Source of the DNA: Triglochin maritima
Taxonomy: Eukaryota; Streptophyta; Magnoliopsida; Alismatales; Juncaginaceae
Assembly: GCA_963682175.1 (NCBI GenBank)
Contig: OY821777.1
Span: forward strand, 22,836,001-22,900,000
DNA length: 64,000 nt
Direction: 5' to 3'
Shown here in pieces: positions 1 through 10,410 of the stretch (position 1 is its first letter; the number at the start of each line of letters is the position of its first letter). Made by a program: the position numbers and the translations under genes. The notes below the pieces were generated by a model that saw only the letters and a program-made list of their open reading frames with translations, searched no databases and was not told the origin of the DNA.

Positions 1-2697
1 ACGCCAAGAAGTGGTTGTACAACAACCAGGAGAATGCCTTCAGGACTTGGGATGAGTTTCAATCTGCATTCCTCAAGAAATACTTTCCAAATCATCGGAC
101 TCAAAAGTTGAGGAACGAAATCAATTCGTTCTATCAACTTGAGACCGAAACATTTCATGCATATCTAGAGAGGTTCAAGGAGCTACTATCCTCATGCCCT
201 CACCATGGCATTGAGTTGTGGCGTCTTTGTCAGATTGTTTACGAGGATCTTCACATCCCGTCCCGGACACTCCTTGAGTCCATGTGCCAAGGAGAGTTCT
301 TAGGAAAGGATGAAAAGGAGGCATGAGCTTTCCAAGAAGACCTCGCTGAAAAAACCATGTAATGGGAGAGTGTGAGGGAACCCCCAGCATCATCTAGCAT
401 AGGAATGAGGATCGCAAATGCAAACTCGACTAGATCAGGTGCCGCATTTGCTGTCGATACCACTACGGCCACCGAGGCACGCATGGCGGCATTAATGCGC
501 CGTATGGATTCGATTGAGCACCAAAACCAACAAGGTGCACCTCACATGTCCACATCTGGTTGAGTTCCCTGTCATTCATGTGGTAGGATAGGTCATGTAG
601 AAAGAGAGTGTGCGTCCATTCCTCTTGAGATGGAACATGTCAACGCCATCTATGATAGAGCTAGGAATGACCCATACTCAACATCGTATAATCCTGGATG
701 GAGGAACAACCTCAATTTTTCATGGAACCAAAATAATGCCCCAAATGTTCCTTCAAACTCCTCTCGACAACCTAACCAATCATACCAACCTCCCAAGCAT
801 GCACAATCTTATCAGTCACCCCAAGCTCCAATCACCAATCAATCAGGTTTCCCAAATTCCAATAATATGGAAACCCGATTCAATTCGCTTGAGACCTTGA
901 CTCGTGGACTTGAAAACTCAATGAAAATTTTATGTCAACCACAAGTCAAGTTCTCACTTCAAATGAGCAGACCATCAAATCTCTAGAGCTTCAGATGGGC
1001 CAATTGGCTCAGTCTGTACATGAAAGAGAGAGAGGGTCTCTGCCTAGCCAGCCTGAGGCTAACCCCCGCATGTACCAACAACAACACATGCAAAATGAGA
1101 ATGTGGTACCTCGGGGGCGGCAAGTGAACCATGTGGACGAACCTGTTTACCATGTCAAGTCCATTGTGACCTTAATGAATGGAAAGCAGGTTGACAATCA
1201 CATTTCCTTGCAACCACCATCATCTATGCAGCCCCTCAGTAGGAATGGTGGTGAAGAAGAGGCCGAGGGTTAGGGTAATACACCAATGCCTCCTTCTCAG
1301 GCACCGCAGAAAACCTACCTACCAAAAGCTCCTTATCCAAGTAGGTTAACCAAAAAGCAGAGTGACACAATGGATAAGATATTAAAGGTGTTTAAGCAAG
1401 TGAAGGTTAACATCCTCTTGTTGGATGTCATCCAACAAATACCTCAATATGCCAAAGTGTTGAAGGATCTCTGCACAACCAAGAGGAAGACCAATGTTCC
1501 TAAGAAAGCATTCTTGGCTGCAAATGTAAGCTCACTTTTGTCCAATCCCGCCTACACCAAATACAAGGACCCTGGCTGTCCTAGTATTCAGTGTACGATA
1601 GGGGACACTAGAATGAGTAATGTATTGCTTGATTTAGGATCAGCGGTCAACCTCCTCCCATTTTCTGTTTATCAACATTTGAATTTAGGAAAATTAAAAC
1701 CAACTAAGATCACCCTCCAATTGGCGAATAGATTCATTCGTATTCCAAAGGGGATTATCGAGGACGTGCTTATCATAGTTGGAGATTTTATATTTCTAGT
1801 CGATTTTGTTGTCCTCGATACCAATCTTGTTGCGAACAACCACTCTCAAATACCTTTGATTTTGGGTAGACCATTTCTGGGAACTTCCAATGCCTTAATT
1901 AATTGTACAAATGGTCTCGTGAAGCTCTCATTCGGTAACATGAGTGCCGAGTTTCATGTGTTCAACACTGGTAGGCAACAGGAGCCCATGTACCAACCTT
2001 TAAATCTCAATCTCATCTGCCAATTAGAGAAAGTACCGCAAAATCAACGAACACCCCTAACACCAATGCAACCCATTGAGAATGTTTGTGGGCCCAGCGA
2101 AAACTCATTGTCTGTCTTTGCAATGCAACACAGTGAGCTGGCATCAAACATGAATGTCCAAAAGGAGTGTTCGTTGCATGATTCAGTTAAGATTACTAGT
2201 GAGAGTGAGACACCTCATCATATGCCTATACCAGAAGGTGTCTCTATCTCATGTCCCTTGGCCATTGAGTCATTTGAGCTTCATCTTGACTCCAACAAGG
2301 ACCCACCTACGACCGAGCTTATGCTTGATCGTAATGATGGTGGGAGGTCCTTGTTGGATGACTTGGGGAAAAACTCCATTCTTAGTGATGCAGGTCTGCT
2401 GCATCCATCGAATCAGCTCGAGGAACTCATTCTGATGCACCCACCTATTGGTTGAAGGGTTTTGTTCGATGGGCAACTAAACCCTAGTGAGGCAACACAA
2501 CTTCATTCATGTTGCCCACACACAACCAATATCATGAGGGGTTCGAGCCTTTTAGCTTTGACCTTTCACCCCTCATGACACCTCAGAGTACTAGTGATGT
2601 TCGCCCATCTCGGCAAGTCTCTGGTCCTCATAACTCGATATTCTCATCTTGCCCAAATGATTATGAGAATATCTTTGTTGATGTATATACCTTGTAA
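1..2697 (+). pseudogene. gag-pro pseudogene of element E
   Basis: Would encode the capsid-like gag polyprotein and an aspartic protease. The sequence starts inside the capsid domain (KKWLYNNQENAFRTW region) and continues through a zinc-knuckle region and a Q/N-rich linker. A retropepsin-like domain follows, with its active-site motif DLGSA near 1630-1645 and LILGRPFLG near 1857-1883. The frame is broken by in-frame stops near 326, 359, 562, 1273 and 2453 and by frameshifts, for example near 930-950 where the coiled-coil region changes frame. A short deletion near 2650 removes the stop used by A1 and A2. No ancestral start is visible. Clearly a dead copy; family assignment is firm because long stretches align with the intact copy. 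Confidence 0.9.
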
Positions 2698-4208
2698 AAA
2701 ATATATTAAAAAAAAGTGTGTAATAAAAGACTCCATGAGCGAGCATTGATTGTTGTGGGCCCCAACCCTTGTGTACTTGGGCCCCATTTCTTCACGTATT
2801 TGTCTACCTTCTTCAGTATCTCACAGGTTTTGAGGGAATTCGGGTTTGTGTCCATCAATATAACCACAAACTTCCTTTTGCGCTTTATGTTGGTGAGATC
2901 TTTCATTTTTCATGCATAAATCCATGTAGTATCTTGCTCACATTCATTGAGGACAATGCATGAAGTAGGTGTGGGGGAGTGGTTTACGTGTGTACATAGT
3001 CGAGTCTTCCTTTGATTTTGTTTTATTTTGTGTGCATTGTTACGTTCATGTTAGTGTGCCGCATTTAATATCAATATACATGCTTGCCATGATCCTTGGG
3101 TGACTTGTCTTCTTTTGCTTGCCTAGTGCTTCAAAATTTTCACATTTCTTTCAAAATCTTCATGTGTTTGCGAAAGAAAATGTTTTTTGTGGGTTTTGCG
3201 TGTGTTTAGCATGTGCAAAACTGTTGTAGGCAAGGTAAAAAGAAAGCTCTCAAAATTGTCTTGAACTTGATGCATTAGGATGTCTAGTTTACTGGCTTTA
3301 GGTCTTATCGGGTCGTTAGGATGCACCCCGGTTTTCCCTAGGGGGCGTGTAATCATAGGGTTTCAGCACTCAAACATTTAAAGAAGTCCACCCTGAACGT
3401 AGTGAGTCAAATAATTCGTGTCTGTTAGTATAAGGAAGTTTGTCGTAGTCAAGGGCCCTTAAACTCTTTTTGTGAAACTGTAAGTGTAGGGGTTTTGGTT
3501 CCCATGTAGATAAGTGAATAAGTGGTGTTCTCTCTTCTCGCACGGCTCCTATCACTTGGGAAAGTAGGTCTGAGGGGACTTTGTGCCTAGTGCTCTCGAG
3601 TCATCCGACTTAGGATGCACTGACCGAACTCCCGTTACACGGGTGGTAGGGATCGCCCTATGTGGAGATTTGGGAGAAGGTGTACGTGATAGTGTAAGTC
3701 CTCATAGGCAATGATGCACGAAACCTGACCCTGGGAGAATCAAACACCAACCAATAAAATGCTCCAAAGAAAAAGAAAAAAAAGAAGAAAAAAGAGAGTC
3801 AAATAAGAACCTTAATGGACTTTACACATTGTATCACATTCAGAAGTTAAAGTTGCCCATGTCTTTACTTAAATCCTTGACTAACTTTCACGAATAATTC
3901 ATTAGGCTAGGTGTGCGGACCGATTACATATAAAGAGTCGACCCGTAGTATTACCGCGTCCCATGATCGACAAAATAAGTCCAATGAGTCGTGTAGCTAG
4001 ATTGATTAATGCATCTTTGTTCGGATTTTGTTGGTTTATCCACTGAAAACCCTCAGGAGACAACACTCCTCCTCCTTGGCGACAAGGAGGTTTAACGACT
4101 TGTTGAACGTGCTAAGTGCAACCGTGATTCCTACGAAAGTGAGTTAGGATTTCTTGTTTTTCCTATGCTTTTTCCTTTCTTTGTTTTGCTCGGGACTAAC
4201 AAAAGTTA
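2698..4208 (+). other. 3' untranslated region of element E
   Basis: About 1.5 kb without a credible coding frame. It matches the region downstream of the gag-pro stop in A1, B and A2, including the GTGGGCCCCAACCC block near 2756. A PPT-like G-rich run follows a CATTG-AGGA-CAATG hairpin near 2943-2980. The three-hairpin module lies at 4043-4153. Confidence 0.8.
4043..4153 (+). other. Three-hairpin conserved RNA module (element E copy)
   Basis: Hairpin 1 is AGGAG/CTCCT (4055-4059 with 4066-4070). Hairpin 2 is CCTCCTTG/CAAGGAGG closed by the GNRA tetraloop GCGA (4071-4078 with 4083-4090). Hairpin 3 is GTTGAAC/GTGCAAC (4102-4108 with 4116-4122), with one mismatch here. A nearly invariant tail ending TTAGGATTTC follows. 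The module is also present in elements A1, B, C, D and H. Confidence 0.7.
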
Positions 4209-4222
4209 GATGTGGGGGTATT
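4209..4222 (+). other. Polypurine tract of element E
   Basis: GATGTGGGGGTATT lies directly upstream of the 3' LTR start (TGATTAACA). The same position in A1, B and D carries AGGTGTGGGGGTATT. Confidence 0.75.
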
Positions 4223-5612
4223 TGATTAACATCATTTCATGCTTATAGTTGTATCTTATATCCATTATCTTTCACCTAAACAATGCTATGTGACGAGTTT
4301 TATGTTTGAATTTCAGAAATAAATAGGTTTGAAGAGATGAAGCATAAAAGAACCCAAAAGCTGGGAAAAAAGACCGAATTGTGAGACCTGGGGACTAAGA
4401 TGAAAGGGAGAAGGACCTGAACGTAAGAAAGAGAAAAATAGAAAACTCCACACCATCATGGAGAGTATTTTGGCAATTCTATTCGGGTGGGAGCTCCAAC
4501 AAGTGAAGTAGATGCATCAAAGACCAACAAAGACATCCCGAAAAGCCCAGAATAAAATCCAACGTGTTCCGGAGCATATAGACCGTCAATTAGCGGTCCA
4601 AGACCGCTAATTGGCGGTATGTTTTGGCCCAAATCCGCTAAGATTTTGGTGGGTCGCGTATTAGTGTGTATTTAGTCCATTTCTGGTATTTGTTTAGTCT
4701 CACATCGGGGGATTATCCCGGATTGCCTTTTTCTATGGCTATAAATAGAACTCTTCACCTTTCATTGTAATCACTTCACATTTGAGTGACTATTCTTCCT
4801 ACTAGAAGTGAGGTCTTGAAGCACACTAAAGTAGGAGGATGCTACTTGAATTGTGAGTCATTTTAATAAAAGTTTCTTTATTATGTTGTTTGTTTCATGT
4901 TGCCTGTTTTACTTTGTTTAATTTCATTTCATTAGTTTTAGTAGCTTAGTTAATATGCTTTCCTTTCTTAGTTTAATAATTAGTCTAATGTGAAGTGAGT
5001 AGTTCCATCGCCTTTGGGGGGGGGGGGGGAGTTGAGGTTCATACATGCATTAGAGAATGGAATGAATGCTTTATTTACATTGTGTTGATAAAACATAAAT
5101 GTATGCTTGCTTGTTTAGGATAGAATTTATAACTTGATGAGTTTTGCCAAAATGATTAGACACCTCTCATGCTTGTTTAGGTTCTGAAATAATCAACTTG
5201 TATATGTAAATGTTAATCAACTAGGTTGGTGAATTGATTGATAGGTTTTGCCATAATAATTAGACACTTCCTATGCATGATAACACTACATTCATTTGTG
5301 CTTAAAGAATGTGTTCAACACCCACCTCTTTGCATGTGTGCACTCACTCCACCCCTTAGGGTTTTCCATTTCTGAATTCCAGCACTTATTTAGTTCTTAC
5401 TTTAGTTTGGTAGTTCATCGTTTGTTGCTTTCTTTCGCATTTCGTACTTCGTAGTGTAGTGTAGCGTAAATTAAGATAATCAAACTCTCTTCCCTATTTT
5501 TTGTCACTTGATTTCGTGCACACGAGAGGCTGCTCAACTCCCTGAGGACGACCCGTATTTGCCACTACTTCAACGCAGTCGTGCACTTGCGGTTTAATTA
5601 AAATGTTCAACA
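4223..5612 (+). repeat. 3' LTR of element E
   Basis: 1390 bp, TG...CA. It starts TGATTAACATC and ends GTTCAACA, and aligns along its length with the A1 LTR. It contains TATAAATA at 4740-4747 and, near 4587-4618, a degraded pair of the GACCGC-type palindromes. A G homopolymer (about 11) lies near 5018. Confidence 0.9.
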
Positions 5613-5750
5613 ATATTCAACATGAAATTTCAGTCAATAAACATGAGGAAACTAAGCATGGGAAGTATCTAAATCTTATAGCAAAACCCATCAAAAATCT
5701 CCCAACATGTAGATGATTAAAACACCCCCGATGAACATTTATAAAATATA
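5613..5750 (-). repeat. LTR fragment related to the element H 3' LTR
   Basis: Aligns in the same orientation with about 52433-52551, inside the minus-strand LTR of element H (shared CAACATGTAGATGATTAAAA and CCCCGATGAACAT). This is the likely target into which element E inserted. Confidence 0.65.
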
Positions 5751-5810
5751 TAGGGAAGCCATCCAGTAAGAACCAACAAAAATTGTTCTTACAGTGAGAA
5801 CCAATAAATT

Positions 5811-7000
5811 ATCAATTTAAAAATCCCCAACTTATCTGCTACTAAATCATTCATTTGTTACTAATGCTACTAATTATTGACAATTTGCTACTAAATCATA
5901 GATAATAGTTACTGCAATTTATTCGGAAAGAGAGTCTCTTGTGATTTGTTTCAACTAACTATGACTTCATGCTATGACATGTTATGGTGACCTGACTTCG
6001 CTATAACTTCTAATATAAAGTTGGATTTTTTCTTCAAATTCTAGCAATTTCAATTAAGTACATCATCTAATTAAGCACAATTCTCCGTCATGCCACTTTC
6101 ATACATCAATAAACTCAATCCAACATCAGTTCTTGCTCCCCAATCACCCCAATGCCAACCAAACCAGTGCTTGCTTTTCAGCCACGACACACGAGCTAAA
6201 AAATGCTTCGCGTGATAAAAGCTCCTCAATGTCTCCCTCTAGTGTCCTGTTGTGGTTTATATTGCTAAACGTTCGTTGGGGGTCTTGAACATGAAAGCTT
6301 GTAGAAGTTATGTATAGAGTCATGGGTTTGCACATCAACAAGACTCAAGTTATTCCCATGTTGTCGTTGTTATTGTTCTTTGACCTTGCCGACGACATGG
6401 TAGAGGTTGGCTATGAGTTTGTCGTGGATTCTGGGCAATAGGTAGTTATCTGGTGGGGGAGCTAGACTTAGACGATAACGAAAGTGGAAGAATAAAGCTG
6501 GGCTTGACTATGAAATCATCACTTTGTATTCGCTACTAATAATTAGACATTTGATGCTTATAATGATTAAGGTGATGCAAAAAAATAGAAGTTTACTACT
6601 GATAACTAGAGATTTGATACTAATAATGATTAGCGTGATACAAAAACATAGAAGTATATTACTAAGTTTGCTAGTAGTGGTAGTTTATTTGCTACATTTT
6701 TGGTTATTAAATCAACAACTTTGCTACTAATTGAAGTTCGCTACTAAAACATAAAACTTGTAATTATAATTCTAATTCATTTGCAAAGAGAGTCTAGCAA
6801 TAAAGCCTACAGACAATGAGACAAGACCCAAAATCCTAAAAATAGATCATCACCGATAAAAAACAATTCACACCACCCAAAAAGAACAATTGCACAATAG
6901 CAAACTAATTCCCACCACATTAAACAAAAAAGGTAAGAAGTTTTGATAATCCCAATAATATTTGGAAAGGAACCCAGGAAGTGATGGAATTTAAATCCAT
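5811..7000. other. Unassigned A+T-rich DNA
   Basis: No convincing gene. Short TTGCTACTAA-type repeats occur near 5840-5900 and 6525-6745. The short open frames do not resemble any family I recognise. Confidence 0.4.
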
Positions 7001-7013
7001 AACTCAATTAAGT

Positions 7014-7100
7014 TGTATAAAAGCATTTGTGGTATTTCTTTATCGCATTTCGTCGAACCCCATGTTGGCCTCCTATATCCACCGTTTAGAAGCACCATCT
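7014..7100 (-). pseudogene. Decayed PPR-like fragment, copy 1
   Basis: Read on the minus strand it shows MVLLN followed, after a frameshift, by EANMGFDEM. It is a diverged direct repeat of the fragment at 7345-7430. Too short and broken to be functional; assignment rests on the better copy. Confidence 0.3.
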
Positions 7101-7344
7101 TAATCAGGATTATTTCTCAAGCTAGGTCGGCTGGATATAGAACTATGCGCTGTCACAACCCACTCAATCAAAACTTCAAACAACACAAAATCACAATAAA
7201 TAAAATAGTCATACACTCACACACATCCAAAGATGGTACCATTCTCCTTAACAATAACAAGAAAATAATAGGAAGTCTAATTTCAGTCCAAATGACTGGG
7301 TGACTGCAACGGCGGGCGTAGTGACACTCGTTCTAAAGCCAAAG

Positions 7345-7470
7345 TGCTACAAAGATCTTTGTGGCATTTCGTCGAACAACATTTTGGCCTCCTCTATGAA
7401 CTCATCATTTAGAAGCACTTTCTTTTTAGCAAGTTTGAGTTCATGTAGCCAAATTCTCAAACATCCATCA
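7345..7470 (-). pseudogene. Pentatricopeptide-repeat (PPR) gene fragment, copy 2
   Basis: On the minus strand this reads KVLLNDEFIEEA then KMLFDEMPQRSL before a stop. The (A)xxLFDEMPxR pattern is the typical second half of a plant PPR motif, a family of organellar RNA-binding proteins. Only about one repeat is present, upstream stops interrupt the frame, and no start, signal peptide or further repeats are seen. It looks like a captured or decayed gene piece inside the 5757-10410 unit, not a gene. A chance match is possible given the short length. Confidence 0.4.
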
Positions 7471-7524
7471 AGGATGAACAAAACCAAAACTAGGATCCAC
7501 TTTGTTTGTTAAAAATAAAAAGAA

Positions 7525-8052
7525 GGATTAATTTCAATTTGTTCCTGTGAACTATACTTTAATATCACTTTGCATTCCTTAACTTCAAAAGATGACAATT
7601 ATCTCTCCTGAATATTCATTTTGTAACAATTTGTCCACCTGCACTTTAAAAATCAATTATTTAAACACATTTGTCATTTTTTTGTAATTTTTTGCGTTCT
7701 ATTCTTAATACACTCATTAACCTAATTTTACGTGAATGTTCAGATTGAATTGGATGTCAGATATTATGGAAATTTGGGTTGGATTGATATTTAATCTGAC
7801 CTAAATTCGGATCATATGTAGCTTCCAATTCCATCCGAACTTTCACGTAAAACTTAGTTTATAAGTGTATTAGGGATACAACGCAAAAAATTATAAAAAA
7901 CTGTTAATTTGTGTTTAAATAATAGATTTTTAATATTCAGTGGGTAAATGTTACAAAACGAAAGTTAAAGAGAGATAACTGTCAACTTTTAAAATTAAAG
8001 AGTGAAAAATGATATTAATGTATAGTTCAGAAGGACAAATTCTAATTAACCC
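7525..8052. mobile_element. Foldback MITE with long inverted repeats
   Basis: Two arms of roughly 240-260 bp are inverted copies of each other. The left arm begins GGATTAATTTCAATTTGT and the right arm, read on the minus strand, begins GGTTAATTAGAATTTGTC. Both contain TGAACTATAC near the end and GTTTAAATAAT-like and TTTTTGCGTT blocks further in. The short centre is near 7740-7810. There is no coding capacity. The termini resemble Mutator-type MITEs, but no clear TSD was found. Confidence 0.75.
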
Positions 8053-8202
8053 TACAAAGAAAACTACATAAAAAAAACCACAATACACTACATCGCAGCA
8101 AACCAATTCAGGACAAATTAAACAAAAATAAGTGTAAGAGTTTGAAAGGATCCCCCAAGCATATTTGTAGCAATAGATTGTTGTCAACAAGAACATGCGT
8201 AG

Positions 8203-8945
8203 TGTAATATCCTGAATTTTTTAGTTGAGGTAATAATCAAATATCTTAATGGACTAATTAAGATTGTTGGATGATTGTGTGGTTTTAGGAAAAGATGAAA
8301 TTTTGAGAAGAATATTGAGAAGAAAAAGATGGAGATTTTGAGGCAAGTACTGATTCGTTATTCTTCAGTTTCATATCATGTCTGTCTCTCTTGATATTCG
8401 TAGTTGCATGCATGTTGAGCATTAATATTGATTTTATGGATATGCATATGATTGCATAGTGGTGTTTCGGTCGACATGTCTTGTGGCTGTGTGTATGTTT
8501 CTGGCAGAGCAACTTAGGAAAGAGCTGCCTAACGGATAGCGTGGAGCCACCCGAGAGAGGAAAGGGCTGCCTGTCGTTAGTGTGGAGCTACCAGGTGTGC
8601 GTCTGACAGATTGATAGATTTCAGAAGCACAGGATGTGGTCGAATCTGAATGGGGGTTTCAAATTGATATGCATGCATTTTATTTGTGATGCATGTCTCT
8701 TGATTGTGCTTATTGACTGAATGTCATATTCTGTATTATTTTCCACATGATTATGATTCTGATTGATTGATGGTTGGTACTTGCGGGCTGTCGAGCTCAC
8801 AAATTGTTGATTATATTTTTCAGATTAATTATGAGCTTATCGGATGGATTTAAATATCAGAGTGCGCAACGGTCAGGATCGCGGATCGTATCTTAACGCA
8901 CCGGGTTCGGGCGGGTGAGCAGTTGTCCGGGCTCGGGGCGTTACA
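8203..8945 (+). repeat. 5' LTR of the short LTR element
   Basis: 743 bp, from TGTAATATCC to GGCGTTACA. Almost identical to 9317-10059, with differences near 8216, 8290, 8389, 8458 and 8537. Confidence 0.93.
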
Positions 8946-8947
8946 AA

Positions 8948-8959
8948 TGGTATCAGAGC
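8948..8959 (+). other. Primer-binding site, initiator tRNA-Met
   Basis: TGGTATCAGAGC lies two bases after the 5' LTR, the standard complement of the plant initiator tRNA-Met 3' end. The following 330 bp hold no open frame of note. Confidence 0.9.
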
Positions 8960-9299
8960 AATACGATCCTCGGAATTAGTCGGGATTTGGATTTGAAATA
9001 AAAATTTGATTGGATTGGAATTTGAGAAATTGAATTTAGAAGTATTGACTATTGATTTAAATGTGAATTTTGACTTTGTTGGATTTGCTACCAAATTATT
9101 AATAAATAATGAAAGATGAATTTAGAGATATTTGGACTTGAGTTCAAATGTGAATTTGGATTTGGTTGGATTGATTATCCAAATTATGAGCGATAAGTGG
9201 TGTTAGGTTTTTAGATTTGATAAATAATGAGTTGAAAATTTTGTATTGATTTGTTTGGATTGAGACAGTATTGAGATTAAATTTCGAGGACGAAATTTC

Positions 9300-9316
9300 T
9301 TTTAAGGAGGGTAGAA
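9300..9316 (+). other. Polypurine tract of the short LTR element
   Basis: AAGGAGGGTAGAA lies directly before the 3' LTR and follows the CGAGGACGAAATTTC block. Confidence 0.8.
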
Positions 9317-10059
9317 TGTAATATCCTCAATTTTTTAGTTGAGGTAATAATCAAATATCTTAATGGACTAATTAAGATTGTTGGATGATTGTGTGGTTTT
9401 AGGAGAAGATGAAATTTTGAGAAGAATATTGAGAAGAAAAAGATGGAGATTTTGAGGCAAGTACTGATTCGTTATTCTTCAGTTTCATATCATGTCTGTC
9501 TGTCTTGATATTCGTAGTTGCATGCATGTTGAGCATTAATATTGATTTTATGGATATGCATATGATTGCATGGTGGTGTTTCGGTCGACATGTCTTGTGG
9601 CTGTGTGTATGTTTCTGGCAGAGCAACTTAGGAAAGAGCTGCCTAACGGACAGCGTGGAGCCACCCGAGAGAGGAAAGGGCTGCCTGTCGTTAGTGTGGA
9701 GCTACCAGGTGTGCGTCTGACAGATTGATAGATTTCAGAAGCACAGGATGTGGTCGAATCTGAATGGGGGTTTCAAATTGATATGCATGCATTTTATTTG
9801 TGATGCATGTCTCTTGATTGTGCTTATTGACTGAATGTCATATTCTGTATTATTTTCCACATGATTATGATTCTGATTGATTGATGGTTGGTACTTGCGG
9901 GCTGTCGAGCTCACAAATTGTTGATTATATTTTTCAGATTAATTATGAGCTTATCGGATGGATTTAAATATCAGAGTGCGCAACGGTCAGGATCGCGGAT
10001 CGTATCTTAACGCACCGGGTTCGGGCGGGTGAGCAGTTGTCCGGGCTCGGGGCGTTACA
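9317..10059 (+). repeat. 3' LTR of the short LTR element
   Basis: 743 bp, the same length as the 5' LTR, and followed by the CGTAG duplication. Confidence 0.93.
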
Positions 10060-10074
10060 CGTAGTCTTTCCCTT

Positions 10075-10300
10075 TGAAGACGCGATGAGCTAAGGCATGT
10101 GCAAGGTCGTAGGCGAGGAGAGACAATAAGGTCCCCGGAGTCATGGGAGGTCGTAGGCGAGGAGAGACAATAAGGTCGCTGACAAGGAGATATGATGAGG
10201 TCGCCGGAATCATGGGAGGTTGTCGGTGAGAAAGTAGGTGGAGGTGACGGTTGGATAAAAAAAAAGGAGAGATGATGAGGTCGCCGGAATCATGGGATGT
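10075..10300 (+). repeat. Imperfect tandem repeat (about 45-55 bp units)
   Basis: Repeated blocks of the form GAGAGACAATAAGGTCGCCGG and AATCATGGGAGGTCGT recur about four times with small changes and spacer differences. No coding frame is preserved through it. Confidence 0.6.
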
Positions 10301-10410
10301 GGGTTAGTTGGGGAGGGGTGAGAGTAGTTTTGGCATTTCGAAAATCAAAAAAAAAAGATTGGTTCTCACCGTGACAACTAAATTTGTTGGTTCTCAGACC
10401 GAATATTTTT

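Larger units (their letters stand above)
1..5612 (+). mobile_element. Element E: Athila-like gag-pro LTR retrotransposon, 5' part outside window
   Basis: The window opens inside the gag region of an LTR retrotransposon. In order it holds a decayed gag-pro frame, a long 3' untranslated region, a polypurine tract and a complete 3' LTR. The coding part closely matches the intact gag-pro at 60622-63759, and the 3' part matches the same region of element A1. There is no reverse transcriptase or integrase between protease and LTR, so the element belongs to the same pol-less type. The LTR ends at 5612 in TTCAACA. The following 5 bases, ATATT, should be the target-site duplication, but the other copy lies outside the window. 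The flank resembles part of the minus-strand LTR at 51874-53438, so E probably landed in an older LTR. Confidence 0.9.
8203..10059 (+). mobile_element. Complete short LTR element (iMet-primed, non-coding)
   Basis: A structurally complete 1857-bp element: two 743-bp LTRs, a primer-binding site matching initiator tRNA-Met, only 371 bp of internal DNA, a polypurine tract, and a perfect 5-bp target-site duplication CGTAG at 8198-8202 and 10060-10064. The internal end carries the CGAGGACGAAATTTC block commonly seen before the 3' LTR of plant Ty3/gypsy chromoviruses, so it is probably an internally deleted chromovirus derivative moved in trans. The LTRs differ at about 5 positions by eye, so it is young. 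Confidence 0.92.
5757..10410. mobile_element. Possible TIR element carrying gene fragments
   Basis: A diverged inverted repeat brackets this stretch. The left arm, near 5765-5806, contains AAGAACCAACAAAAATTG followed by CAGTGAGAACCAAT. The right arm, near 10362-10408, read on the minus strand, contains GAGAACCAACAAATTTAG followed by CGGTGAGAACCAAT. Between the arms lie PPR-like fragments, a foldback MITE and a complete short LTR element. No transposase was recognised and I could not define a target-site duplication, so the unit and its superfamily are inference. Confidence 0.35.

Noticed and set aside
2706..4200. Possible env-like gene between protease and 3' LTR
   Set aside because: Athila-type elements can carry an env-like frame there, but no frame over about 80 codons is shared between E, A1, B and D, and no signal or membrane segment is conserved.
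5018..5030. G homopolymers here, at 14971 and at 47829 as functional quadruplexes
   Set aside because: Single homopolymer runs in dead elements, best read as slippage; only the G run next to the polypurine-like block is conserved between elements.
10075..10300. CRISPR-like or satellite array
   Set aside because: Units are imperfect, spacers are not unique, and the context is a plant repeat region.
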